DNA of 12,790 bases from CAYLNH01 sp964384625 (GTDB taxonomy: Bacteria > Verrucomicrobiota > Lentisphaeria > JABSQK01). Location of the stretch: assembly GCA_964384625.1 (NCBI GenBank), contig CAYLNH010000215.1, positions 1 to 12,790 on the forward strand. Reading direction: 5' to 3'. The number at the start of each line of letters is the position of its first letter. Positions within the stretch are counted from its first letter, which is position 1. The position numbers and the translations under genes were made by a program. The notes under the pieces are model-generated. The model searched no databases. It was given only the letters and a program-made list of their open reading frames with translations, and was not told the origin of the DNA. Below are positions 1 through 7,112 of the stretch, one piece after another.

Positions 1-19
1 GTTCCGAAGTTCGAAGCGT

Positions 20-76
20 CTGGGAACGCGGGACAGAGGCCCGCGCTACGATCAGGAACCGGGAACCGGGGGGGGA
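20..76. repeat. Extragenic palindrome and short tandem repeat downstream of lon
   Basis: The 98 bases between the window edge and the lon stop hold no gene. They contain an inverted repeat CGCGGG (27-32) / CCCGCG (40-45) with a 7-base loop, a tandem 7-mer GGAACCG (55-61 and 62-68), and a run of eight G at 68-75. Next to the G-run, a GGGGA/TCCCC mini-hairpin (72-83) lies just past the lon stop. The palindrome could act as a terminator for lon, but neither strand has a U-tract after the stem. A dispersed intergenic palindrome family is the alternative. One window cannot show whether it recurs elsewhere. Confidence 0.4.
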
Positions 77-98
77 GATCCCCGCACAACAAGAGAGT

Positions 99-2579
99 CT
101 ACTTCCGCTTCTTTTTCGTCTTCTGCTTCGACTTCTTCTTCCGGCGGGCGGCGCGGAGGTCTTTGAGGCCGTCCTCGAACAACAATGCGTAGACTTCCTT
201 GTAGTCGCTGACGTAGTGTACGTTGATGCCCTTGATGACGTGCTCGGGGATCTCGTCGTAGTCCTTTTCGTTGGCGGCCGGCAGCAGGACATCCTTAATG
301 CCGCTGCGGCGGGCGGCGATCACCTTCTCCTTGATGCCGCCGACCGGGAGGACCTTGCCGGTCAGCGTCAATTCGCCGGTCATCGCCAGCCGGGCCGGCA
401 ACTTCTGTCTGGTCAACATCGAGATCAACGCACTGGCCATGGTAATGCCGGCGGACGGACCGTCTTTCGGGGTGGCGCCGGCCGGCACGTGCAGGTGGAC
501 CAGGGATTTCTGGTAGACGCTGTTGTCGATGCCGAACGCTTCGCTGTTGGCGTGGATGTAGGAGAACGCAATGGTGGAGGACTCCACCATCACATCACCG
601 AGTTGACCGGTTTGTTTGAAGCCGCCCTTGCCGGGGATTTTCATGGCTTCGATGGACAGCACGGTGCCGCCCAGCGGCGTCCATGCCAGACCTGTGGCGA
701 TGCCCGGCGTGTTGCCCTTGAGCATCTGTTCTTCGGGAAAAACCGGACGGCCGAGGAGATCGGCGACATTGTCTTTCTTGACCGACAACTGTCCCTTGAT
801 CTCGCCGGCGGCCTTCTGTGCGGCGACCTTGCGCATGCAGCCGCGGATCGCTTTTTCCAGGGCGCGCACGCCGGCCTCGCGGGCGTAGCCGCTGATCATC
901 GTCTTCAAGCCGCTGTCGAGGAATCGGATATCTTTCTTTGTCAGGCCGTGCTTCGGCAACAGACGCGGCACCAGATGGCGTTTGGCGATGCTGAGTTTTT
1001 CTTCGAGGATGTAGCCGGACAGTCGGATGAGTTCCATGCGGTCCAGGAGCGGCGCCGGGATGGTTTCGACGACGTTCGCCGTGGCGATGAAGAGGACCTT
1101 CGACAGATCGAACGAGACATCCAGATAGTGGTCGAGGAAGTTGCTGTTCTGCTCCGGGTCCAAGACCTCGAGCAATGCCGATGCCGGGTCGCCCTGGAAG
1201 GACTTGCCGATCTTGTCGATCTCGTCCAGCATGATCACCGGGTTCTGCGTGCCGGTGTTGCGCATGGTCTGGATGAACTTGCCGGGGAGCGCGCCGATAT
1301 AGGTCCGGCGGTGGCCCTTGATTTCGGCTTCGTCGCGCATGCCGCCGAGTGAAAACCGGAAGAACTCGCGCCCGAGCGCCTCGGCAATACCGCGGCCCAG
1401 GGAGGTCTTACCGGTTCCCGGAGGGCCGGCCAGACACAGGATCGAGCCCTCGATGGAGCCCTTCAATTTGGCCACGCCGATGAACTCGAGGATGCGGTCT
1501 TTGACGTCCTGCAAGCCGTAGTGGTCGCGGTCGAGGATTTTGCGGGCGCGTTTGACGTCGAGTTTGTCATCGGTGAATTTGCCCCAAGGCAAGCTGGTCA
1601 GCCAGTCCAGGTAGTTGCGCGCTACCTGAAACTCCGGCGACTGTGACGACAGCAGCTTGAGTTTGTTCATTTCTTCGTCGATGCGCTTCCGGGCTGCCTC
1701 GGGCAGCGTCAGTTCCTTGAGGCGTTCCTGATAGCGTTCGACTTCGGCGGCCTTGTCGTCCTTTTCGAGGCCGAGCTCCTCCTTGATCGCCTTGAGCTGT
1801 TCGTGCAGGAAGAACTCGCGCTGCTGTTTGGAAATGCGCTCTTCGATCTGATGCGTGATTTTCTCTTTGAGCTGGTTGATGTCCAGCTCCTGGCGCAGCA
1901 GCATCAGCACCTTGTTGAGGCGCTCCTCGATATCGATCGCCGCCAGGACCTCCTGCAGTTGGCCGGGTTCCGCCGAGGTGATCGATGCGGCGAAGTCCGC
2001 GAGCCGGCCCGGCTCGTCCCAACTGCCGCGATTGAGGAACATACGGATTTCTTCGGAGAACAACTGGTTGGCGTTGTTCAGTTCCCGCAGGGTGTTGATC
2101 ACCGCCAGGGAAAGAGCTTTGATCTGGTCGGTCTTGGTCTCCTGGTCGTCTTCGCGCAGGTAGACCACATGCGCCCGCAACTGGCCTTCGCGCAGCCCGA
2201 TGTTCACCACCTCGAACCGCATCATCCCCTGCAGCAGCGCGCGGACACTGCCGTCCGCCCCGAATTCAGCGCGCGCCAGCCGGGCGGCCGTGCCGATCTT
2301 GTATAGTTGCCGGGTGACCGTTTCCGGCCTGTTCATGTCGAATTCCTCGCGGGCGAGGACGACGCCGATGACCTTCTTCTCGTCTTCCGACAGTTCCTTG
2401 ACCAGGTCGGCCATCGGCCCGGGACTGAGGATCAGCGGAAACAGCATCCCGGGGAACACCGGTTTGGTGGCGGCCGGCAGGATCGGGATCTGCTGCGGCA
2501 GCATTTCCGTCGCCAGTATCAACGGCGACCCGTGTTCGTCAACAACCTCTACTTCAGGCTGGTCGTGATTATCAGACAT
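99..2579 (-). CDS. lon: ATP-dependent Lon protease (endopeptidase La)
   Basis: Cytosolic AAA+ serine protease that unfolds and degrades damaged and short-lived regulatory proteins. With the ATG at 2579 the product is 826 residues, close to the usual ~800. The N-terminal substrate-binding domain begins near residue 30 (IPILPAATKPVFPG). A coiled-coil helical region around 230-310 holds the usual EEL/EK-rich motif. The ATPase has Walker A GPPGTGKT (385-392), Walker B VIMLDEID (448-455) and a candidate arginine finger in LLDRMEL (Arg514). The protease domain has the Ser-Lys dyad: Ser709 in KDGPSAG and Lys752 in GGIKEKV, 43 residues apart as in E. coli Lon. The frame stays open upstream to 2825, but that extension looks non-coding in composition and a possible promoter lies inside it, so MSDNHDQ is preferred as the start. 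No clear Shine-Dalgarno precedes it. ATGs at 2684 and 2699 are alternatives. The C-terminus is an odd tail with 13 Lys/Arg in the last 18 residues. It stands alone, without clpX or hupB beside it. Confidence 0.97.
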   Translation of the reverse strand: MSDNHDQPEVEVVDEHGSPLILATEMLPQQIPILPAATKPVFPGMLFPLILSPGPMADLVKELSEDEKKVIGVVLAREEFDMNRPETVTRQLYKIGTAARLARAEFGADGSVRALLQGMMRFEVVNIGLREGQLRAHVVYLREDDQETKTDQIKALSLAVINTLRELNNANQLFSEEIRMFLNRGSWDEPGRLADFAASITSAEPGQLQEVLAAIDIEERLNKVLMLLRQELDINQLKEKITHQIEERISKQQREFFLHEQLKAIKEELGLEKDDKAAEVERYQERLKELTLPEAARKRIDEEMNKLKLLSSQSPEFQVARNYLDWLTSLPWGKFTDDKLDVKRARKILDRDHYGLQDVKDRILEFIGVAKLKGSIEGSILCLAGPPGTGKTSLGRGIAEALGREFFRFSLGGMRDEAEIKGHRRTYIGALPGKFIQTMRNTGTQNPVIMLDEIDKIGKSFQGDPASALLEVLDPEQNSNFLDHYLDVSFDLSKVLFIATANVVETIPAPLLDRMELIRLSGYILEEKLSIAKRHLVPRLLPKHGLTKKDIRFLDSGLKTMISGYAREAGVRALEKAIRGCMRKVAAQKAAGEIKGQLSVKKDNVADLLGRPVFPEEQMLKGNTPGIATGLAWTPLGGTVLSIEAMKIPGKGGFKQTGQLGDVMVESSTIAFSYIHANSEAFGIDNSVYQKSLVHLHVPAGATPKDGPSAGITMASALISMLTRQKLPARLAMTGELTLTGKVLPVGGIKEKVIAARRSGIKDVLLPAANEKDYDEIPEHVIKGINVHYVSDYKEVYALLFEDGLKDLRAARRKKKSKQKTKKKRK

Positions 2580-3046
2580 GGCAGCAATACTCGTTCTTAT
2601 CGGTTCACGGTTTTCAGCGTGCAAGCGGCATTGTACTCTGGCATCCGGCCTCACAGGTGTCAAGATGACTACGTCATCGGGCATCGCCGAATCAACCATT
2701 CCCTTAGGCACATCTGCGGATCCTCCGTCGACATGAGCCATGGCGGACCCGCTGACGCAGCAATCGCTGGCACTTGCTTTGACCCAGCAGGAAATGACGA
2801 ATTCCTCGGATGTGCCGGCAAACAAACCGTCGCAGCTCCCGATTCGGAGAGCCGGATGCGGCCCGGCCCAGGCGGCAGTCGACGCGGGTGCCGCCGCCTC
2901 CGGCTGGACTCACAGCGCCGCCGCGTCCCGAAAACGTACCCGTCAGCGCAAATCCGCGCCTTCGCCTTGCTTAATGCCCAACGCGAACGACAGTGCCTCC
3001 TTTGGTTTCGCCGACATAGCATTCACGATCTACTACACCCGGACGC
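2580..3046. other. Divergent intergenic region, no convincing gene
   Basis: These 467 bases separate the divergent lon and transporter genes. Open frames cross it on both strands (minus 2669-3022, plus 2740-3228), but their translations are Arg/Pro/Ser-rich, have no recognisable domain, and no Shine-Dalgarno precedes their ATGs. They look like GC-driven open frames. Apart from the candidate lon promoter, no riboswitch, tRNA or strong repeat was seen. Both flanking genes must have their promoters here. Confidence 0.5.
2630..2663 (-). promoter_or_regulatory. Possible lon promoter
   Basis: On the minus strand a perfect TTGACA (2658-2663) lies upstream of the preferred lon start. A good TACAAT box follows at 2630-2635, but the spacer is 22 bases, too long for a standard housekeeping promoter. 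At the ideal 17-base spacing the hexamer is only CAGAGT. If real, the transcript would start near 2623, which excludes the longer lon ORF and agrees with the ATG at 2579. The assignment is weak. Confidence 0.22.
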
Positions 3047-3955
3047 ATGGATCCAGTTCGCCTCGCCGGCATTGCCTGCGGCTTCGGCGCCGCCACGGCC
3101 ATGTCCATAACCTATGTGTTCTCCCGGCTCTTTGTGCAGCAGGAGGGGCGCACGCCGTTTCAGTTGCTGGCATTGGGCCACATCATTATGGGTGTGCTGT
3201 CGCTGATCATCCTGCCGTTCGTCTATGAGCCGCCCGTTGCGTCGTGGGGCCGCACGGCGGTTTTCATGGTCGGAGTCGCCGGGTTCTACACCTTCGCGCA
3301 GGGGCTGCTCTTCGTTGTTCTGAAGCGGTCGGCAGCCAGCAACATCTCGCCGTTGCTCGGCGTCAAGATCGCCGTCGCCGCGGTCGTCGGCATCGCTTTG
3401 GGCAACCCGTTGACGCCGCTGCAATGGCTCGCCGTCGGTCTGGTGGTTCTGGCGGCGCTGTTACTGCGCGACAGCAAGGAGGGGGTAACTCTGAAGCTGA
3501 TCGGCATGGTGCTGTTTTTCTGCGCGCTGTACACGGGTTCGGACTACAGCATCCAGTATCTGGTTGCGTGCCTGGGCGAGCAGCCGACGGTGCGCACGGT
3601 AATCCTGGCAGTCGCCTTGTCCTACACGCTGTGCGGCCTGCTGGTCCTGGTGTTCTTTCGGGACATTCGGCGGTCCAATATCAAGGACTGGATTGCGGCA
3701 TCCGGCTTCGCCATTCCCTGGTACATCAGCATGTTCTGCCTGTTCGGCGCGTTTTCCACCATCGGCGTTGTCTTCGGCGTCATCCTCCAGTCCACCCGCG
3801 GCGTCATTTCCGTTCTGGTCGCGATCGTCTTCGGCGCCATGGGTATCCATGTGGGCGAAGAAAAGGCGCCGCTCAAGACACGCTTACGTCAACTCACTGC
3901 GGCCTGCCTGATGGTCGCGGCAATCGTGTTGTTTCAGTATTTCGGCGGCGAGTAG
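3047..3955 (+). CDS. EamA/DMT-superfamily membrane transporter
   Basis: Integral inner-membrane protein of 302 residues, the usual size for drug/metabolite transporters of the EamA type (two repeats of five helices). About ten hydrophobic segments can be seen, near residues 5-27, 38-60, 68-90, 95-113, 120-137, 150-168, 180-205, 215-235, 240-262 and 280-298. Loops are short and basic (RDSKEG after helix 5, RDIRRSN after helix 7), consistent with cytosolic positions. The substrate cannot be read from sequence; relatives export amino acids, metabolites or drugs. The ATG at 3047 places the first helix right at the N-terminus, as expected, but the ribosome-binding site is poor. It is divergent from lon and convergent with the next gene, so it is probably a single-gene transcript. 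A role linked to its neighbours is not evident. Confidence 0.85.
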   Translation: MDPVRLAGIACGFGAATAMSITYVFSRLFVQQEGRTPFQLLALGHIIMGVLSLIILPFVYEPPVASWGRTAVFMVGVAGFYTFAQGLLFVVLKRSAASNISPLLGVKIAVAAVVGIALGNPLTPLQWLAVGLVVLAALLLRDSKEGVTLKLIGMVLFFCALYTGSDYSIQYLVACLGEQPTVRTVILAVALSYTLCGLLVLVFFRDIRRSNIKDWIAASGFAIPWYISMFCLFGAFSTIGVVFGVILQSTRGVISVLVAIVFGAMGIHVGEEKAPLKTRLRQLTAACLMVAAIVLFQYFGGE

Positions 3956-3962
3956 TTGCCCC

Positions 3963-4041
3963 CGGGCTCTCGCCCGCCACGGCATCATGCCGTGGAGGAG
4001 GCCTGGTGCGGCGGATGCAGCGGCGGACCGCGAAGGGTCCG
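3963..4041. terminator. Cluster of hairpins between convergent genes
   Basis: The 93-base gap between the two convergent stop codons contains three inverted repeats: CGGGC/GCCCG with loop TCTC (3963-3976), CCACGGCAT/ATGCCGTGG with a one-base centre (3977-3995), and CGGACC/GGTCCG with a 6-base loop (4024-4041). None is followed by a T-run on either strand, so they are not classic intrinsic terminators. Their place between converging genes suggests a two-way transcription end or an extragenic repeat that blocks read-through. Confidence 0.4.
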
Positions 4042-4048
4042 GTTCGGA

Positions 4049-5293
4049 TCAGAGACCGTAGCGCCTGGTGAAGAACAGCCCGTCCAGCCCTTCGAGGACG
4101 TTGACGACCAGACGCCGTCGGAAGGCGGCCTCGTCGCGGGCCTTGATCTGGGCCGTGGCCGCCTTGAGATTGCCCGATAGGCCGAGTGCCGCGGCCACCC
4201 GGCCGCAGGCGTCTGCTTCGTTCCAGTCGCCGATGCTTTCAACTGTCTTGCCGGCGCCGGTCATATCCCCCCGCAAGGCCTGGGCATGGGCGATTTCGAT
4301 CATCGCCCTGGCATAGGGTTTCTCGTTCTCAATGGACTTGGCAATCGCCAGGGCCCCCTTGATATCTCCGGTTTCGGCCAGCGTCCCGACCAACCACGCC
4401 AGCCGGTCCTCACGATCGCCGGCTCGTTCGATCGCTCGGGCGATTGCCACAGCTTGACCAACCGTCTTGCGGGCGGCCGCGACAGCACCGACCGCCAATT
4501 GCTGATCGGCCACCGCGAGATAAGCGAATATCTGGTCCATGGACCCTTTGGGCAAGGCGGCGGCGGCGTGCCGGGCTTTCTCGAAATGCGCCTTGGCGGC
4601 GCCGCTGCGGTCGGCATTCTGGAAGTAGCGCGCCAACCGGGCATAGGTCCTCGCCCGGTTCTTCGTCCCCACCATCCGGGCGGTCTTGATCGCCGCCGGG
4701 AACTCGAGTTTCCGCGCCTGGGCCGGCACCAGCCAGAAGGCTGCGAGCTCGCGGCTCGGACCCGCCGGCATCTTGTTCAGAGCCCGGGCCGCCGCCCGCG
4801 TTCTGCCGGTCTTGGCATACGCAATGACCATGGTCTCCAGCAGTTTGACGTCTGCCTTGTCCCCATAGATCGACACCGCGGTCTGCTGCGCCTCGTTCAG
4901 CTCTCCGGCGAGAATCTGTCCCTTAAGCAAGGACGTCCGGATCCACTTCGCCTGCGATTTTCCCTTTACCCGAGTTGCCTCGGCTCGGGCCCGTTTGTAT
5001 TTGCCGGCTTCCACCCAGGCATCAATCAGCCAGACGCGGGCATAGTCCAGTTTGCTCGGCGAGGTGATCTTTGCCAGAGTGGCCTCGGCCAGTTCGAACA
5101 TCCCCGCCCCCACCGCAACCTGGATGACAAGCAGACGGACGTGATCGCGGTTCTCGGCTGGAACACTCTGCTCACAGAAAGCGAAGAAGGCCGTCAACTC
5201 CTCCGCGGCAGGCAGCCGCCCAGACGCCCCGCCCGCGGCCGTCGCCGGGACGGCGACCGCGACAAGGACCAACAGCAAGACAAGATATTTCAC
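4049..5293 (-). CDS. Exported alpha-helical repeat (TPR-like) protein
   Basis: Function unknown. The product is 414 residues from a GTG start at 5293. This start is chosen because a perfect GGAGGT (complement at 5301-5306) sits 7 bases upstream and because it exposes a signal peptide at once: Lys2, then a Leu/Val/Ala core (residues 4-15) and PATAA, a type-I cleavage site near residues 17-20. There is no lipobox Cys, so it is probably periplasmic or secreted. The open frame runs up to 5476, but that extension would bury the signal. The mature part is Ala-rich paired helices of about 34-36 residues with TPR/Sel1-like spacing (for example FELAEATLAKI, GDIKGALAIAKSIE, GDMTGAGKTVESIG). Such solenoids bind proteins. 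It ends with a short Arg-containing tail. It is divergent from the sialidase remnant and converges on the transporter. Confidence 0.82.
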   Translation of the reverse strand: MKYLVLLLVLVAVAVPATAAGGASGRLPAAEELTAFFAFCEQSVPAENRDHVRLLVIQVAVGAGMFELAEATLAKITSPSKLDYARVWLIDAWVEAGKYKRARAEATRVKGKSQAKWIRTSLLKGQILAGELNEAQQTAVSIYGDKADVKLLETMVIAYAKTGRTRAAARALNKMPAGPSRELAAFWLVPAQARKLEFPAAIKTARMVGTKNRARTYARLARYFQNADRSGAAKAHFEKARHAAAALPKGSMDQIFAYLAVADQQLAVGAVAAARKTVGQAVAIARAIERAGDREDRLAWLVGTLAETGDIKGALAIAKSIENEKPYARAMIEIAHAQALRGDMTGAGKTVESIGDWNEADACGRVAAALGLSGNLKAATAQIKARDEAAFRRRLVVNVLEGLDGLFFTRRYGL

Positions 5294-5300
5294 CAGTGAC

Positions 5301-5306
5301 ACCTCC
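5301..5306 (-). promoter_or_regulatory. Shine-Dalgarno that fixes the GTG start of the helical-repeat protein
   Basis: Minus-strand GGAGGT lies 7 bases before the GTG at 5293. It decides the start in favour of the GTG over the upstream ATG at 5476, in agreement with the signal peptide. Confidence 0.75.
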
Positions 5307-5384
5307 AGGAAAACGACTGTCTGAACACACGCATTGCCACCGAAAATACCCGCGGGCAGGACAGGATGCAATCCGCGGGAGAAA

Positions 5385-5723
5385 CGGGTCAGTCCCCCGG
5401 TGCGCGCCGGTGAGACCGCCCATGAATTCAACCGCAACGGCAATCCACCGGCCATGGCCAGACTGGCCGACGACACGCTGGTCCTGGTCTGCGGCTACCG
5501 CGGTGCGGTGCCGTCGATCAAGGCGCGCGTGTCAACCGACGGCGGCATCACGTGGGGCAAAGAACATGTCCTCCGCGATGACGCGTTGATCTACGACCTC
5601 GGCTATCCCCAACTTGTCGCCCGGCCCGACAACCAATGTGTGGCCGTCTACTATTACACGACTGAGCAGCGCCCGGAGAACCACATCGAAGCCACCGTCT
5701 TCGATCCGCGGGACCTGGCGTAA
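5385..5723 (+). pseudogene. C-terminal remnant of a BNR/Asp-box sialidase-like protein
   Basis: The open frame (ATG at 5334, stop at 5723, 129 codons) matches only the last part of a sialidase-type six-bladed propeller. From about codon 35 it reads NGNPPAMARLADDTLVLV, then an exact Asp-box STDGGITW (codons 67-74), then DLGYPQLVARPD and VAVYYYTT, a pattern seen at the C-terminal end of BNR-repeat sialidase-family proteins. Those proteins are usually 350 residues or more and carry several Asp-boxes and an export signal; none of this precedes the fragment. The first ~20 codons look unlike the family, and the 5' side runs straight into the signal-peptide end of the opposite gene, so the N-terminal part was probably deleted. 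No Shine-Dalgarno is visible at the ATG. The boundary near 5385 is an estimate. A short stand-alone functional protein is less likely. Confidence 0.7.
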
Positions 5724-5736
5724 CGCCCGGCGGGCG
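5724..5736 (+). other. Small hairpin right after the sialidase remnant
   Basis: CGCCC-GGC-GGGCG forms a 5-bp stem directly after the TAA stop. No T-run follows. It may be what is left of the old gene's terminator, or chance in GC-rich DNA. Confidence 0.2.
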
Positions 5737-5785
5737 GAAGCCCTCGCGCTCCTCCGACTTGCGCGTGGACGCTGGGCTGATACGT

Positions 5786-5800
5786 TATGCCGGAGGCATA
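5786..5800. repeat. Palindrome covering the first possible start of the metallopeptidase gene
   Basis: TATGCC-GGA-GGCATA is a perfect 6-bp inverted repeat with a 3-base loop. It contains the ATG at 5787. It shares the GGCAT/ATGCC core with the palindrome at 3977-3995, so it may belong to the same kind of extragenic repeat. That would argue that the gene really begins further downstream. Confidence 0.35.
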
Positions 5801-7112
5801 CGGGAAACTCCGGGACGAAGCGAGACGGGTCGTGAGTGAGACGATTGTTGCCAGTACGCCGATGCGGCCGTTGCCGTACCAAATTGCCTTGCGCAACCAC
5901 TTCAAGCAGGAAGAAGCGCAGCTCTGGGCCTGGTTGAATTCCGGCGAAGTCAATCAGGAATACACCGACGCCGTTCGCCTGGACCTGCTGAAATCCACGT
6001 ACCGTCTGGACCGGGACGATTTTCGTAATCTCTACGACCGAACAACGGATACCGCCCGGCGGCTTGACGTGCATGCCCCGGTGACCCTCTACCAATCACA
6101 GGATGTCGGCGGCAGCAGCGCCGCACTGTGTTTTCTGCCGGACGAAATCCATATTGTGCTGATCGGTCGGATCCGTGAGCTCCTTACCGCCGATGAACTC
6201 CAGGCCATCATCGCCCACGAGTTGACCCACCACCTGCTGTGGACCATCGACAGCGGCGACTTCATGATGGTCGACCGTATCCTGAACGTCATCGTCAACG
6301 ACGAGCGCGCGGAGAACAGCTACGCGGAAAGCGCCCGGCTCTATCAGCTCTACTCCGAGATCTATGCGGATCGCGGATCCCTGCAAGCCGTGGGGGAACC
6401 GGAGATTGCCGTCAGCGCCCTGCTGAAGACGGTAACCGGCACGCCGGATATTGGTCCTCGGGCGTATCTCAAGCAAGCCGCAGAGATCTTCTCGCAGGAA
6501 AAGGTCGAAACGGCCGAACTCACCCACCCCGAAGTCTACATTCGGGCGCGTGCCCTGGCGCTGTGGTCGGCAGCCGGCAACGAAACCGATGACGGCATTG
6601 CGGTCCGGCGGCAGGACGAGAACGACATCAACCTGCAGATTGCGGCGATGATCGAGGGCCGCGAGGAATTGGCCGGCCTTGACCTTCTCGGCCAACAACG
6701 CGTCACTGCCTGGACCGAGGATCTGATCCGCCATCTACTGTCGATTCGCGTGCTGCAGACCAGACCGATGATCCACCACGCCAAGCTCTTCTTCCCGGAG
6801 TTCGAGCTGATGCCGCCCCAGCACTTCACCCTCGACACGCTGAAGACCGAGATTGCGCAGACCGACGAGAAATTGCAGGAGTACTTCGCCTATCTGCTGC
6901 TGGACTTCGTTACGGCCGATGACGAGTTGGATGCCGTGGCCCTCGCCGCCGTGCAGAAGACCGCTGCGACGTTGGGACTGCTGGATCAATTTCAAGCAAT
7001 TGCGCGGAAAGAACTGAAGACGCGGAAGCGGGATCTCGCCAAGAACTTCGAGGACGCCGAAGACATCCTCGGCAAAGCCGAAGCGCAACTGCCGAAGGAG
7101 GACGCCCAGTGA
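5787..7112 (+). CDS. M48-family zinc metallopeptidase with TerB-like C-terminal segment
   Basis: Predicted soluble cytosolic zinc endopeptidase; substrate unknown. The HExxH motif is HELTH at residues 144-148 (zinc ligands His144 and His148, catalytic Glu145), preceded by LTADELQAIIA as in M48 enzymes. A second motif EIYADR follows about 45 residues later; Glu191 is the expected third ligand, as in the ExxAD motif of HtpX/Ste24 relatives. Unlike HtpX there are no membrane helices and no signal peptide. Residues 366-410 (YFAYLLLDFVTADDELDA, then ALAAVQKTAATLGL) resemble a TerB-type helical domain with its acidic turn; a charged helix follows to the C-terminus. The start is uncertain: the ATG at 5787 lies in a palindrome without Shine-Dalgarno, and GTG 5832 (MSETIVASTP) or ATG 5862 (MRPLPYQIAL) are good alternatives, the recognisable protein beginning near RPLPYQ. 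Its stop overlaps the helicase start, so the two are co-translated. Confidence 0.88.
   Translation: MPEAYGKLRDEARRVVSETIVASTPMRPLPYQIALRNHFKQEEAQLWAWLNSGEVNQEYTDAVRLDLLKSTYRLDRDDFRNLYDRTTDTARRLDVHAPVTLYQSQDVGGSSAALCFLPDEIHIVLIGRIRELLTADELQAIIAHELTHHLLWTIDSGDFMMVDRILNVIVNDERAENSYAESARLYQLYSEIYADRGSLQAVGEPEIAVSALLKTVTGTPDIGPRAYLKQAAEIFSQEKVETAELTHPEVYIRARALALWSAAGNETDDGIAVRRQDENDINLQIAAMIEGREELAGLDLLGQQRVTAWTEDLIRHLLSIRVLQTRPMIHHAKLFFPEFELMPPQHFTLDTLKTEIAQTDEKLQEYFAYLLLDFVTADDELDAVALAAVQKTAATLGLLDQFQAIARKELKTRKRDLAKNFEDAEDILGKAEAQLPKEDAQ
7095..7101 (+). promoter_or_regulatory. Shine-Dalgarno inside the peptidase gene for the helicase GTG
   Basis: AAGGAGG lies in the last codons of the metallopeptidase gene, 7 bases before the GTG at 7109. 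The GTGA overlap (7109-7112) joins start and stop. Together these support strong, coupled translation of the helicase and settle its start, which matters because the preceding kinase-like lobe is therefore truly N-terminal and lacks an N-lobe. Confidence 0.85.

Noticed and set aside
216..1352. Long plus-strand open frame opposite lon
   Set aside because: It is the antisense shadow of lon in GC-rich DNA: Gly/Asp/Val-rich, no domain, and lon is unambiguous.
2580..2825. In-frame 82-codon upstream extension of lon
   Set aside because: No Lon family member is known to me with such an N-terminus, the composition is unlike coding sequence, and a possible promoter lies inside it.
2669..3022. Minus-strand Arg/Pro-rich open frame in the lon-transporter gap
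   Set aside because: No domain, no ribosome-binding site, typical of a chance frame in GC-rich sequence.
2740..3228. Plus-strand open frame starting MADPLTQQS upstream of the transporter
   Set aside because: Its first residues look natural, but there is no Shine-Dalgarno, the rest is low-complexity Ala/Arg/Ser, and it overlaps the transporter in another frame.
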